Positions 1-9,048 are shown, numbered from the stretch's first letter. The stretch is DNA of 42,170 nt from an uncultured bacterium (GCA_900314465.1 OMVK01000036.1:1-42170), one strand, 5' to 3'. The notes: a model not told the origin generated them from the letters alone. Numbers and translations: made by a program.

Positions 1-377
1 ATAAATAATATTAGAAATAATTTAGTATATCTTTTATTATATAAAATATTGCCTAATATAAGTGAACATATAAACATTATTATCCAGAATTTTATTATTC
101 TAAAATATATATAGTTAACTATTATATAAGAAAACAAATAATATGATATAAGCATAGATATCATAAATAGTAAATAATATATATTAAATGATTTTTTATT
201 ATTTGATAATATAATAAATAATGTTCCTATTACTAACCATAGTATTATACCTGATGATATCCATCCAAAATATTTTATTATATTATCTCCTGGTATTATA
301 TCTCCCCATTTAGATAATATTCCAATTAGTATACCTGTAATAATTATAATAGTTATTTTTAACAGTTTATTATTCAT
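1..377 (-). CDS. Partial integral membrane protein (C-terminus beyond window edge)
   Basis: An open frame on the minus strand starts at ATG 377 and runs off the left edge without a stop (about 125 residues visible). It begins MNNKLLKITIIIITGILIGI and is dominated by hydrophobic stretches, with at least three membrane segments (about residues 7-22, 39-58 and 66-95). A short motif GDIIPGDNIIKYFGW lies between the first two. A weak SD-like AGGT lies just before ATG 377. An alternative ATG at 392 has no SD. It sits downstream of the tmRNA terminator in the same orientation, so it is probably a separate transcription unit. I do not recognise the family; function unknown. Confidence 0.7.
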   Translation of the reverse strand, partial: MNNKLLKITIIIITGILIGILSKWGDIIPGDNIIKYFGWISSGIILWLVIGTLFIILSNNKKSFNIYYLLFMISMLISYYLFSYIIVNYIYFRIIKFWIIMFICSLILGNILYNKRYTKLFLILF

Positions 378-402
378 AATACCTACTTTCATATTTTTTA
401 AT

Positions 403-428
403 AAAAAAACTATCTCAATATGGGATAG
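403..428 (-). terminator. Rho-independent terminator of tmRNA
   Basis: On the minus strand a CTATC...GATAG stem (410-414 with 424-428, one internal mismatch, short loop) is followed directly by seven U residues (403-409). It lies 40 nt past the tmRNA CCA end and before the next gene. Confidence 0.7.
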
Positions 429-468
429 AATTATATTAACAAACTTTTTTGTTTGATTAAATACTTAA

Positions 469-829
469 TGGTGGAGCCGATGAGAATTGAACTCATGTCC
501 GAATTACTCTTCTAAGTAGCGTCTACAGGTTTAGTTAAAATAATAATTTCATAAGTAAACGTATTTTAACAAACTAATACTTACTAGATTTTATAATATT
601 CGATTATTAATCTAAAATCTAAAATTAATAACTATATTTCGTATATATAAACCAATAGTAGAACTACGAAATAATTAAACTATCAGCGCTCAATCGCAAA
701 ATTATGCGAATGCAAGAGCAGTATTATAATTTTTATTGTCAGTTAATTTAAACTGTTTGCATCTTAGGAGTTTGCATGCCACCTGCAACTAAATCAAGAC
801 TATAACCCGTCGAAACCAAGTACGACCCC
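469..829 (-). ncRNA. ssrA: tmRNA (transfer-messenger RNA)
   Basis: A 361-nt one-piece tmRNA. The 5' end GGGGTCGTACTTGG (829 downward) and the 3' end with the T-arm sequence GTTCAATTC and terminal GGCTCCACCA (469-478) form the alanyl-tRNA-like domain. The tag frame is at 702-740: resume codon GAC, preceded by TTAACT, then DNKNYNTALAFA and stop TAA. With the alanine carried by tmRNA, the tag is A-DNKNYNTALAFA. A CGCA/TGCG hairpin overlaps the end of the tag frame. It rescues stalled ribosomes with SmpB and marks the product for proteolysis. The GAC resume codon and the AFA ending resemble tags of mycoplasmas rather than the LAA ending of Bacillus. Confidence 0.95.
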
Positions 830-873
830 ATTTAGTAATATTAATATTAACATACTAAATTAAATATTTCAAA

Positions 874-1173
874 TTATTTATTATCGGTATCATCTTGACC
901 TTTAACGTCAATAATTATTTCTCCATCTTTAGTATATAAATATTTTTCACGAGCATATTTAGCAATATATTCAGGATCTTGTAATTTATTTACTTCATCT
1001 TTTAAAGTATCTTCTTCACTTATTAAATTATTATAGTGCTCTTCTAACTGTGCTTTAGCTTCAACATTTTTATATATTTTCTGCCAATTACTATAACAAG
1101 TATAACCAATAAAGCTTATAAGTCCAAATATTATTCCAATATAAGTTAATAATCTTAAATGATATTTACTCAT
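874..1173 (-). CDS. divIC: DivIC/FtsB-family cell-division protein
   Basis: 99 residues with a short cytoplasmic N-terminus, one membrane segment (about 8-28), a coiled coil (about 30-66) and the family signature LQDPEYIAKYAREKYLYTKDGE (first part 65-75). This is the architecture of septum formation initiator proteins, which join FtsL and DivIB/FtsQ in the divisome and act on the outer face of the membrane. An AAGGAG SD precedes the ATG. In B. subtilis divIC lies on this same arm beyond spoVG and mfd, which agrees with the position. The tail (QDDTDNK) is short and acidic. Whether to call it DivIC or FtsB cannot be settled by eye. Confidence 0.85.
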   Translation of the reverse strand: MSKYHLRLLTYIGIIFGLISFIGYTCYSNWQKIYKNVEAKAQLEEHYNNLISEEDTLKDEVNKLQDPEYIAKYAREKYLYTKDGEIIIDVKGQDDTDNK

Positions 1174-1268
1174 ATATATACTCCTTCATAATAATTATAT
1201 TTAATTATTAAATAAATATCATATTATTTAACTAATATCTTGATTATTTTACATATATTTTTACATAT

Positions 1269-1293
1269 AAAAATCACTTTTTTCAAAGTGATT
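1269..1293 (-). terminator. Rho-independent terminator after spoVG
   Basis: A nine-base-pair stem AATCACTTT/AAAGTGATT (1272-1280 with 1285-1293, 4-nt loop) starts one base past the spoVG stop. It is followed on the minus strand by a short U run (1269-1273). Confidence 0.75.
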
Positions 1294-1294
1294 C

Positions 1295-1585
1295 TTATTT
1301 ATCTTCTTCTTTAGAATTTTCGGAGTTTTCTAATTCTTTTTTATATTCATCTAAAATTGCATTTGTGAATAATTCACGAGTTTCACTGTTGATAGGATGA
1401 GCTATATCACGATATTCTCCTGGAGCAACTTGTTTACTTGGCATTGCTAAAAATAAACCGTTGTTACCCTCAAGAATTCTTATATCATGTACGACAAATA
1501 CTCCATCAATAGTAACAGAAGCAAAGCCTCTCATCTTTGAGTTCTCATTATTTACTATGTTTACACGCACATTAGTAATTTTCAT
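1295..1585 (-). CDS. spoVG: SpoVG-family RNA/DNA-binding regulator
   Basis: 96 residues from the chosen start, beginning [11 protein letters not shown] and containing the conserved core [20 protein letters not shown] and [10 protein letters not shown], a near-complete match to SpoVG. The family is a small dimeric nucleic-acid-binding protein. In sporulating species it affects septation, and in non-sporulating Firmicutes it acts as a general post-transcriptional or transcriptional regulator. In-frame alternatives are GTG 1594 and ATG 1588. ATG 1585 gives the family-typical MKIT start and puts the GAGAGG SD 8 nt away. It has its own promoter and a terminator, so it is a single-gene unit. The C-terminus is acidic ([13 protein letters not shown]). 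Confidence 0.93.
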   Translation of the reverse strand: MKITNVRVNIVNNENSKMRGFASVTIDGVFVVHDIRILEGNNGLFLAMPSKQVAPGEYRDIAHPINSETRELFTNAILDEYKKELENSENSKEEDK

Positions 1586-1616
1586 CATGTTCACCTCTCT
1601 ATAACTTATTAATATT

Positions 1617-1646
1617 ATTATAGTCTACTTTACATATAAAAATCAA
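1617..1646 (-). promoter_or_regulatory. Sigma-A type promoter of spoVG
   Basis: Minus strand: -35 TTGATT (1641-1646), 18-nt spacer, -10 TATAAT (1617-1622), about 30 nt before the spoVG start and immediately downstream of rsmA. Confidence 0.7.
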
Positions 1647-1656
1647 TATTATAATT

Positions 1657-2433
1657 TTAATACCTTTTTATGATATCTATAAATACATCTATTGGTATGT
1701 CTTCAGCTCTATTAGTAATATTATATCCATGACTTTCTAAAATATTATTTATTTTATCTAAATCATAATCGTATAAGTTATTTTTTAAATTCTTTCTTTT
1801 ATGTAAAAAAGCATCTTTTATTAGTTTAGATAGTTTATTAGTATCAATATTATCAATATTTTCTTTTATTTTTAAACTAATTATACATGAATCTACTTTA
1901 GGTATTGGTATAAATTCTTTTTTATAAACAATAAATTCTTTATTTATTATATAAAAGTAATCTAGATAAGCAGTAATTGCCCCATATTCTTTGGTACCAG
2001 GTTTGGCAGTTAATCTATCTCCGACCTCATTTTGTACCATATATATTTGTTTATATGGAATATTCTTCATATTAGCTATCTTAGTTATAATAGGTGTAGT
2101 TATATAATATGGTAAATTACCTACGATATATAATTTATCATATTTGTATTCTTTTAATATATTATCTAAATCAACATTTAATATATCTTCATATATTATC
2201 TTAGATTTATTATTAATTAATTTATTTAAATATATATCTAATGATTTATCTATTTCATATCCGATATAATAACTATTCTTTTTTACTATTTTTTTTGTTA
2301 AAGCTCCACTGCCTGGGCCTATTTCTATAATTAAATCATTTTCACTAGCATCTATTAGATTTATTATTTTATCTATTATAGATTGATTTTTTAAAAAATT
2401 TTGTCCATATTTCTTCTTAAAATTAAATTCCAT
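1657..2433 (-). CDS. rsmA: 16S rRNA dimethyladenosine transferase RsmA/KsgA
   Basis: 258 residues. It shows the KsgA signatures in order: GQNFLKN near the N-terminus (10-16), SAM-binding EIGPGSGALT (37-46), the acidic ribose-binding GYEID (58-62) and the catalytic NLPYY (106-110, the family form of NPPY), with a helical C-terminal domain containing HKRKNLKNNL. The enzyme dimethylates two adjacent adenines in the terminal helix of 16S rRNA during 30S maturation. It is slightly shorter than most KsgA proteins (about 270-290). In B. subtilis the order is tatD-yabE-rnmV-ksgA. Here rnmV is absent and the yabE-like gene abuts rsmA, with a hairpin terminator between them. Confidence 0.96.
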   Translation of the reverse strand: MEFNFKKKYGQNFLKNQSIIDKIINLIDASENDLIIEIGPGSGALTKKIVKKNSYYIGYEIDKSLDIYLNKLINNKSKIIYEDILNVDLDNILKEYKYDKLYIVGNLPYYITTPIITKIANMKNIPYKQIYMVQNEVGDRLTAKPGTKEYGAITAYLDYFYIINKEFIVYKKEFIPIPKVDSCIISLKIKENIDNIDTNKLSKLIKDAFLHKRKNLKNNLYDYDLDKINNILESHGYNITNRAEDIPIDVFIDIIKRY

Positions 2434-2449
2434 ATTTACCTCTTTAAAT

Positions 2450-2490
2450 AAAAAAAGATATGAGTCTATTATCTAGACCAACCATATCTT
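2450..2490 (-). terminator. Terminator/attenuator between 3D-domain gene and rsmA
   Basis: Minus strand: outer stem AAGATATG/CATATCTT (2483-2490 with 2455-2462), inner stem GTCTA/TAGAC, then seven U residues (2450-2456). It overlaps the last codons of the upstream gene, so rsmA is likely reached by readthrough or has its own weak promoter. Confidence 0.75.
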
Positions 2491-3017
2491 AATACATCAT
2501 ATGTTGTTCTTCTTCTACCAACATTTGTTATAGCATATTCTTGTGATGGTACTAATAAATCTAAGTTATTACCTACTACTCCGCGATCTAAAACTATGGC
2601 AATTATTGGCTCATTTGATATACCATTTGCATTAAATCTTACTATTGAACCACATGCTAAATTTCTTGATGATGCAACTATTCTGACATTACCGTAAGTT
2701 GAATCAGTAAATGTCGTTGTGCCATCTAAAACATTTTGACCAGTACAACCAAGTTTTCCACTACATAATGGACAATTTGCAGCATATCCTGTCAAATCAC
2801 CAGTATATGTATCAAGTGGATAATATAAATCTTCCATTAACATAGAATCATATTTAATAGCCATTGCTGTTAAATCTAGTGTTTTATTTATATTTTCATT
2901 AGTTACTTTATCATTTTCTTTTGTAACATTAACAGTAGTTAGATTAAATATAATAACAAATATTATTAGTATTTTTGATAATTTAAATACTTTTGAAAAG
3001 ATATTTTTCACTACCAT
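2469..3017 (-). CDS. Membrane-anchored or secreted 3D-domain protein (YabE-like)
   Basis: About 182 residues. An N-terminal hydrophobic segment (about 14-30) follows a basic leader, so it is a signal peptide or membrane anchor. The C-terminal half is a 3D (three-aspartate) double-psi beta-barrel domain: TGDLTGYAANCPLCSGKLGC, then VASSRNLACGSIVRF, VLDRGVVGNNLDLLVPS. In YabE, YocH and related proteins this domain is a lytic-transglycosylase-like cell-wall enzyme. The G5 and DUF348 repeats of B. subtilis YabE are missing, so this is a minimal version. Four cysteines around CPLCSGKLGC could bind metal or form disulfides. The start is uncertain: GTG 3020, ATG 3017 or GTG 3011 all follow AGGGTG closely. 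The neighbours tatD and rsmA are the same as around yabE. Confidence 0.85.
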   Translation of the reverse strand: MVVKNIFSKVFKLSKILIIFVIIFNLTTVNVTKENDKVTNENINKTLDLTAMAIKYDSMLMEDLYYPLDTYTGDLTGYAANCPLCSGKLGCTGQNVLDGTTTFTDSTYGNVRIVASSRNLACGSIVRFNANGISNEPIIAIVLDRGVVGNNLDLLVPSQEYAITNVGRRRTTYDVLRYGWSR

Positions 3018-3049
3018 CACCCTATAAGTAAATTATAGTAGTATACATA

Positions 3050-3805
3050 TTAAATGTCAAAAACATCTGAAACATTTTCTTCGGTTTGTTTTGATACATC
3101 ATCAAGTGTAATACCTTTTAATTTAGCTAGGTATTCTGCGATTATTTTAATATTTTTAGGTTCATTTCTCATACCACGATATGGAGTTGGTGCAAGATAT
3201 GGTGAATCTGTTTCTAATAATATTCTATCTAATGGTATTTCTTTTATTACATTACTAATATTTGAATTTTTGAATGTCATAACTCCACCTATACCAAAAT
3301 AATAACCCATCTTTAAGTATATTTTAGCTGTTTCAAGAGAACCTGAGAAACAATGTATTACACCATGCACTTTATATTTTTTTAATGTATTAATAGTATA
3401 TTCAGTAGCATTTCTTGAATGTATTACTACTGGTTTATGATATTTTTCAGCTAATTTTAATTGATATTCTAATAATTCTATTTGTTCTTTTTTATGTGTT
3501 TTATCATGATAAAAATCTAATCCTATTTCACCCAAAGCAACAAATTTAGGATTATTAATATTATCTTCAACTATTTTAGTAAATTCAGTAAGTGATTCTT
3601 CAAAATTTTCTGGAAATATACCTAAGCAAATATAAACATTATTATATTTTTTAGCTAAATCTATTATTTCTAAATTAGATTTAATAGTATCACCTGCAAC
3701 TATTATTTTATTAACATTATTATTTTTAGCATTAGCTATTATTTCATCTATATTATCATAATATTCCTTAAAAATATGTGAATGAGTATCTGTTAATGTA
3801 ATCAT
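3050..3805 (-). CDS. tatD: TatD-family metal-dependent DNase
   Basis: 251 residues, the full length of the family. Metal ligands of the amidohydrolase-type TIM barrel are visible: TDTHSH (H8, H10), LGEIGLDFY (E93), VIHSR (H129), IHCFSG (H151) and LLETDSPYL (D200). TatD proteins are magnesium-dependent 3'-5' exonucleases on DNA/RNA, linked to repair of oxidative damage. It starts one base after the mfd stop, so it is translated from the same long operon. Upstream metS, which precedes tatD in B. subtilis, is not here. Confidence 0.95.
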   Translation of the reverse strand: MITLTDTHSHIFKEYYDNIDEIIANAKNNNVNKIIVAGDTIKSNLEIIDLAKKYNNVYICLGIFPENFEESLTEFTKIVEDNINNPKFVALGEIGLDFYHDKTHKKEQIELLEYQLKLAEKYHKPVVIHSRNATEYTINTLKKYKVHGVIHCFSGSLETAKIYLKMGYYFGIGGVMTFKNSNISNVIKEIPLDRILLETDSPYLAPTPYRGMRNEPKNIKIIAEYLAKLKGITLDDVSKQTEENVSDVFDI

Positions 3806-3806
3806 A

Positions 3807-6800
3807 TTATTCCTTACTTTCTATCATATTTATTATTTCAGATAATAATTTCACTTCATAATATATAAAATGTTTTTCAATATTAACTGTAGGTAATATT
3901 ATTTGTATCTTTCTATCTATATATTTTAATCTGTATTTTGGATTAATATTATAAGTTATTAAGAATAATTTATCTCCTTCGATTTTATCTGAGATATCTT
4001 CAGGTATTTCAATGGTTATGGTGTTTTCTGTCTTTTTAACATTTTTGATATGCAATTTTTCTGCTAATTTTTCAAACCATTCTTCATACATATATATTTC
4101 TAGCGAATTATCTATTTTACCAAAGCGATCTTCGATTTGACTTTTTACATCTTCAAGTGTTGCTTGATCTTTAATTGTATTTATCATATGATGTATTTCA
4201 ATCTTGATATCATTATCTTTGACATATTGATCAGATATATGATTTGATACTTCGATTAATGGTTGTGAGTCATCTTCTTCTTGTACTTCTTCACCATTTA
4301 ATTTCTTTATTTCATCATTTACCATTTCTGTATATAATTCAACACCAACCGAATCTATAAAACCGGCTTGTTCTGAACCTAGGATGTCACCTGCACCACG
4401 GATTGATAAATCTCTCATTGCTATCTTGTAACCTGAACCTAATTCAGTAAAATCTTTGATTGATTGTAATCTCTTAACTGCTTGGTCTGATAAGATTTTA
4501 GACTGCTTGTATGTAAGATATGCATATGCAATACGATTAGATCTTCCTACTCTTCCTCTTAATTGGTATAACTGTGCAAGTCCAAAAGAATCGGCATCTA
4601 TTACAATTAGAGTATTAACATTTGGTATATCAATACCTGTTTCAATAATAGTTGTACATAATAATATGTTATATTTTTCATTAACAAAGTCTTCGATAAT
4701 ACTTTCTATTTTATTTTTATCCATTTGTCCATGAGCTACAGCAAGTTTAGCTTCAGGTACTAATAGTCTTATTTTAGTTGCAAAATCTTCGATTGATTGA
4801 ACATGATTATATAAAATGAATACTTGTCCTTGTCTAGATAATTCTTTATAAATAGCATCTTTGATAATGAATTCATTTTCTTCGAGTACATATGTTTGAA
4901 CTGGATATCTATTAACTGGTGCAGTATCTATAATAGATAAATCTCTTAAACCAGACATTGCCATTTTAAGTGTTCTTGGTATTGGTGTTGCCGATAGAGT
5001 TAAAACGTTTACATTCTTCTTGATGTTTTTTAATTTTTCTTTTTGTTCAACACCAAATCTTTGTTCTTCATCTATTACTAGTAAACCTAAATTTTTATAT
5101 TGTATTTTTTGGTTAAATAATTTATGAGTACCAATTACAATATCTACCTTACCATCTTTAAGTCCTTCGATTACTTCATTTACTTTTTTTGTGGATGTAT
5201 ATCTATTTAATAATTCGATATTTACGGCAAATTCTTTAAATCTATCTATGGCATTATTATACTGTTGTCTTGAAAGTAGTGTCGTTGGACATAGATAAGC
5301 AACTTGAAACCCATTAATAACTGTTTTAAACATAGCTCTAAATGCTACTTCTGTCTTTCCAAAACCTACATCACCACAAAGTAATCTATCCATAGGTACT
5401 TCTGAATCTAAATCTTTTTTTATTTCTTTAATAGATTTATTCTGATCAGATGTAGCATCATATTCAAATTCCGAATCAAATATTTCTTCTTCTGGATAAT
5501 CATGATATGGTATACCTTTAGTATTTGCTCTTTCAGCATATAATTTTATTAATTCTGTAGATATATCATGTACCTTCTTAGATACTCTTAATTTTGTCTT
5601 AGCCCAACTAGTTGAATTTAATTTATCTATATGTGGTTTTGTTCCATCAGCATCCGAATATTTATAAATTGTTGTTATTTTCTCAACAGGTACATATACT
5701 TTATCATTACCATCATAATTTATTAATATATAATCTCTTACTAAATCACCATATTTAACAGGAACAATACCACCATATATACCAATACCATGTTGAACAT
5801 GTACAACGTAATCACCTATTTTTAAATCATTAAAATCTTTTATTTTCTTACCTATATGATAAGAATTATGATAATTAGTATATACTCTTTCATCATCTAT
5901 ATCATATTCTGATATAAATATATGTTTATTTATAATAAATCCTTCATTTATTTTTATATTAAGAATATTAATACATTTTTCTTTAATAGAACCTATATTA
6001 GCATCAGGTATTAATTCTTTTATTTTCTTTATTTGACTATCTCTAGATAAACATATTACTAAGATATTATCTTTACAATTTATTTCACAAAAGTCTTTTA
6101 AATTATCATAATTACCTTTAAATTTAATTATAGGCTTAGAATCATATATATTGCTACCTTTGATATTATTGATAGTTTCTATTTTAATATAATTTGTTAA
6201 TTCTATTTCATCTAAAGAATACATAAATTTTTTATCAACATTTATATGTTTTGATTCTGAGTATTCTTTTATATCATTTAGTATTTTGTCATATGCATTA
6301 GTTATTTGTGTTTGATTTATTATAAATGTCATATGATTATTCATATAATCTGCTAGAGAACTATGATTATTTGTATTTATTTCATCTATTGGTAATATTG
6401 TATATTTATCTATATCATTTATTGATAATTGTGTATTTTCATCAAAATATCTAATAGAATCAATTTCATCACCAAAGAATTCTATTCTGATTGGATGTTC
6501 ACTTTCAATTGGATAAATATCAATTATATATCCTCTTATAGCATATTCACCTGTTGTTGTTACTAATGATGTTTCTTTATAACCAATATCAATTAATTTT
6601 TCAATAAATTTATCGCGTTCAATTGTATCACTTTTATGTATTTCAATATTATATGTCTTAAATTCATCTTTAGATGGTAAATATCTTAAGTATCCCATTA
6701 AATTAGTTACAATTATTGTTTTTTGATTTTTTTTAAGTCTTTCTAGTGTTTCAAGTCTTTTAACTTTTAAATCTGGAGATAGAGCTACAGCAACTGATGA

Positions 6801-7016
6801 TAAAAAGTCATCCATCGGAAAAAGACATACATCATTAATGTATGTTTGTATTTTTTGATATATCATATTAGCATCAAATAAATTATGAGTTAATATTAAT
6901 ACGTTATTATCATATTCTTTATAATAATTAACATAATATAATATTTGTAATTCATCTGATAAACCACATACGATATCTTCATTTTTATATTTGAATATAT
7001 CTCTTAGAAAGTCCAT
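3807..7016 (-). CDS. mfd: Transcription-repair coupling factor Mfd
   Basis: 1069 residues. The N-terminal UvrB-like module contains GYIIDIYPIESEHPIRIEFF. The RNA-polymerase-interacting domain follows (GDYVVHVQHGIGIYGG then VRDYILINY). The RecG-like translocase has Walker A GDVGFGKT (about 547), DEEQ box (about 649) and SATPIPRT (about 675). The C-terminal regulatory domain begins around 900. It displaces stalled RNA polymerase and recruits UvrA to transcribed-strand damage. Domain III of its helicase is related to recG, also in this window. Eight bases separate it from pth and one base from tatD. The pth-mfd adjacency is as in B. subtilis. An AGGTGA SD precedes the ATG. Confidence 0.97.
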   Translation of the reverse strand: MDFLRDIFKYKNEDIVCGLSDELQILYYVNYYKEYDNNVLILTHNLFDANMIYQKIQTYINDVCLFPMDDFLSSVAVALSPDLKVKRLETLERLKKNQKTIIVTNLMGYLRYLPSKDEFKTYNIEIHKSDTIERDKFIEKLIDIGYKETSLVTTTGEYAIRGYIIDIYPIESEHPIRIEFFGDEIDSIRYFDENTQLSINDIDKYTILPIDEINTNNHSSLADYMNNHMTFIINQTQITNAYDKILNDIKEYSESKHINVDKKFMYSLDEIELTNYIKIETINNIKGSNIYDSKPIIKFKGNYDNLKDFCEINCKDNILVICLSRDSQIKKIKELIPDANIGSIKEKCINILNIKINEGFIINKHIFISEYDIDDERVYTNYHNSYHIGKKIKDFNDLKIGDYVVHVQHGIGIYGGIVPVKYGDLVRDYILINYDGNDKVYVPVEKITTIYKYSDADGTKPHIDKLNSTSWAKTKLRVSKKVHDISTELIKLYAERANTKGIPYHDYPEEEIFDSEFEYDATSDQNKSIKEIKKDLDSEVPMDRLLCGDVGFGKTEVAFRAMFKTVINGFQVAYLCPTTLLSRQQYNNAIDRFKEFAVNIELLNRYTSTKKVNEVIEGLKDGKVDIVIGTHKLFNQKIQYKNLGLLVIDEEQRFGVEQKEKLKNIKKNVNVLTLSATPIPRTLKMAMSGLRDLSIIDTAPVNRYPVQTYVLEENEFIIKDAIYKELSRQGQVFILYNHVQSIEDFATKIRLLVPEAKLAVAHGQMDKNKIESIIEDFVNEKYNILLCTTIIETGIDIPNVNTLIVIDADSFGLAQLYQLRGRVGRSNRIAYAYLTYKQSKILSDQAVKRLQSIKDFTELGSGYKIAMRDLSIRGAGDILGSEQAGFIDSVGVELYTEMVNDEIKKLNGEEVQEEDDSQPLIEVSNHISDQYVKDNDIKIEIHHMINTIKDQATLEDVKSQIEDRFGKIDNSLEIYMYEEWFEKLAEKLHIKNVKKTENTITIEIPEDISDKIEGDKLFLITYNINPKYRLKYIDRKIQIILPTVNIEKHFIYYEVKLLSEIINMIESKE

Positions 7017-7024
7017 GTTATCAC

Positions 7025-7570
7025 CTAATTATATTTGCACATAAAATTTTCAATAGTATCATAATTAAAATTTTCAATTACATCATAGATATATTTATAA
7101 TTTTCTTCAATTTTATTTTTATCTTCTTTAGATAATTTACCTAATACATAATCTTTGGTATCAATATTTTTATCATGTCCCATACCTATTTTTATTCTTA
7201 TAAAGGAATTAGTACCTAAATTATTAATAATATCTTTGATACCATTATGTCCACCTGAAGAAGAATTTTTCTTAATACGAAACTTACCTACTGGTAAATC
7301 TAAGTCATCTTGAATTACTAAGATGTCTTTAATATCTATATTAAAATAATCAACAAAAGATTTTACAACACCACCAGATAAATTCATGTAACTTTGTGGC
7401 TTTAAGAATATATATTTTTGATTATTAATATTTGTTTCATAATATAAACCATTAAATTTTTTAGACCATTTTACATTACCTAAATAAGAATCTAATACAG
7501 AAAAACCTGCATTATGTCTTGTATTTTCATATTCTTTTCCAGGATTTCCAAGTCCTACTATTAACTTCAT
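7025..7570 (-). CDS. pth: Peptidyl-tRNA hydrolase
   Basis: 181 residues from ATG 7570. The start MKLIVGLGNPGKEYENTRHN is the family N-terminus with N9 and the catalytic H19. QDDLDLPVGKFRIK carries the catalytic aspartate region and SSSGGHNGIKDII the conserved GGHNG. It cleaves peptidyl-tRNAs released by abortive translation. The frame stays open upstream to 7615, but that would overlap trmN6 and add a non-family leader. ATG 7570 lies one base after the trmN6 stop, so translational coupling is likely. Confidence 0.96.
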   Translation of the reverse strand: MKLIVGLGNPGKEYENTRHNAGFSVLDSYLGNVKWSKKFNGLYYETNINNQKYIFLKPQSYMNLSGGVVKSFVDYFNIDIKDILVIQDDLDLPVGKFRIKKNSSSGGHNGIKDIINNLGTNSFIRIKIGMGHDKNIDTKDYVLGKLSKEDKNKIEENYKYIYDVIENFNYDTIENFMCKYN

Positions 7571-7571
7571 A

Positions 7572-8282
7572 TTAGTTCTTCCCTTCAAATATTCCTTGAT
7601 AAGTTTTATCATCATGCTTCAAAAAAACAGGTTTATCTATTTTAACATAATTTTTACCATTGTAAATTGACTCTATTAAAATAAATACACATTTGTTATC
7701 TTTATATGTATATATAGGTACTATTCTTTTTATACCAAAATGATATTTATCTAATAAGATAATAATATCAGTTAATCTTTCTGGTCTATGAACTAAGTAA
7801 AAATATCCACCATTATTCAATAGTTTTGAAGATATTCTAATAATACTTTTTAAATCTATTTTTATTTCATGTCTTGCGATAGCTTTTATCTTATTTTCAT
7901 TTTGAATTATATTATTTTTAAAATATGGAGGATTACAAGAAACAATATCATATTTATTTATAAAAGATAAATTATTTATATCATCATTAATTAATTTGAT
8001 ATTAGTTATTTTATTATAATTAATTGATTTTATACCTAAATCATATATTTCTTTTTGTAATTCTACACCGGTTATTTCTAGTTTATTACCATATTTTTTA
8101 GACAAAATCATAGGTATTGGAGCATTACCTGTACATAAATCTATTATTTTATTATCATTTTTCTTTATTTTTATAAATTCTGCTAATAATACTGAATCAA
8201 CACTAAATTTAAAATATAATGGATTTTGATATATTTTATAACCATAATCAAATAAATCATTTAATTCAATTGTTTGATTCAT
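7572..8282 (-). CDS. trmN6: tRNA1(Val) (adenine-37-N6)-methyltransferase, TrmN6/YabB type
   Basis: 236 residues. It is a class I SAM methyltransferase with motif I DLCTGNAPIP (48-57), the ribose-binding acidic residue in GVELQ, and catalytic NPPYFKN (117-123), which marks N6-adenine methylation. The length and the FKFSVDSVLLAEF N-terminal region are those of the YfiC/YabB group. It overlaps the ricT gene by 17 nt and sits in the same place as yabB (yaaT-yabA-yabB) in B. subtilis. Here yabA, the DnaA/DnaN-bridging replication regulator, is missing between ricT and trmN6. Confidence 0.9.
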   Translation of the reverse strand: MNQTIELNDLFDYGYKIYQNPLYFKFSVDSVLLAEFIKIKKNDNKIIDLCTGNAPIPMILSKKYGNKLEITGVELQKEIYDLGIKSINYNKITNIKLINDDINNLSFINKYDIVSCNPPYFKNNIIQNENKIKAIARHEIKIDLKSIIRISSKLLNNGGYFYLVHRPERLTDIIILLDKYHFGIKRIVPIYTYKDNKCVFILIESIYNGKNYVKIDKPVFLKHDDKTYQGIFEGKN

Positions 8283-9045
8283 ATGTTTTTAATTCTCCAT
8301 TTATATCTACGGTATATTCTTTTTTTAATACATTTAAACTAACAACCTTACCAGTACCATCTGGTGTTTCTACTTTTTGCCCTATTTTAGGTAGCATTTT
8401 TCGATGTTCAGTGTATACATCATCTTCATATGAAAGACAGCATAATAATCTGCCACATAAACCATTAATTTTAGATGGATTTAAAGCTAAATCTTGATTT
8501 TTGGCCATATTAATACTAATTGAACACATGCCATCTAAGAATTTTGAACAACATAGCTCTCTTCCACATAAACCTATACCACCTACAATTTTTGATTTGT
8601 CTCTGACGCCAATTTGATGAAGTTCGATTCTTGTCTTGTACTTAGCAGCAAGAACTTTTGCAAGATCACGAAAGTTAACACGATCATCAGCAGAAAAATT
8701 AAATACCAATTGCTTTCTATCTAATGAATAATCAGCATTATGTATTTTCATTGGTAAATTCAGTTCTTTTACTTTCTTTTTAGCATATTTGATAGCATCA
8801 TTAGCATCTTTTAAATTTTTTAAGAATTTATCATAATCTTCATCTGTTTTTAAACGTATTACTTCCTTCATAGATTCTTTAGGTATATCAACATTATCTT
8901 TGACATCAGTATTAATTACTCTAGCATATTGAAGACCATTTTCAGTATCTACTATTACATAATCATTTGATTTTAATTCCAAATTATTATTAACAAAATA
9001 ATATATATTACTATTATTATGAAATTTAACACTTACTATTTTCAT
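8266..9045 (-). CDS. ricT: PSP1-domain protein RicT (YaaT)
   Basis: 259 residues with a PSP1 domain. The diagnostic cysteine cluster is complete: GLCGRELCCSKFLDGMC (C160, C165, C166, C174) and GLCGRLLCCL (C197, C202, C203). In B. subtilis RicT with RicA and RicF forms an iron-sulfur complex that guides RNase Y and is needed for biofilm, competence and sporulation gene expression. It is three bases downstream of holB, as in B. subtilis. RicA/RicF partners are not in this window. Its presence alongside a comK homologue is consistent with a retained competence-type regulatory layer. Confidence 0.93.
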   Translation of the reverse strand: MKIVSVKFHNNSNIYYFVNNNLELKSNDYVIVDTENGLQYARVINTDVKDNVDIPKESMKEVIRLKTDEDYDKFLKNLKDANDAIKYAKKKVKELNLPMKIHNADYSLDRKQLVFNFSADDRVNFRDLAKVLAAKYKTRIELHQIGVRDKSKIVGGIGLCGRELCCSKFLDGMCSISINMAKNQDLALNPSKINGLCGRLLCCLSYEDDVYTEHRKMLPKIGQKVETPDGTGKVVSLNVLKKEYTVDINGELKTYESNN

Positions 9046-9048
9046 ATA

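Noticed and set aside
3054-3302. Plus-strand open frame opposite tatD, and similar long frames opposite gyrB, dnaX and mnmE
   Set aside because: They lack SD sequences and family motifs, and lie wholly inside well-supported genes on the other strand.
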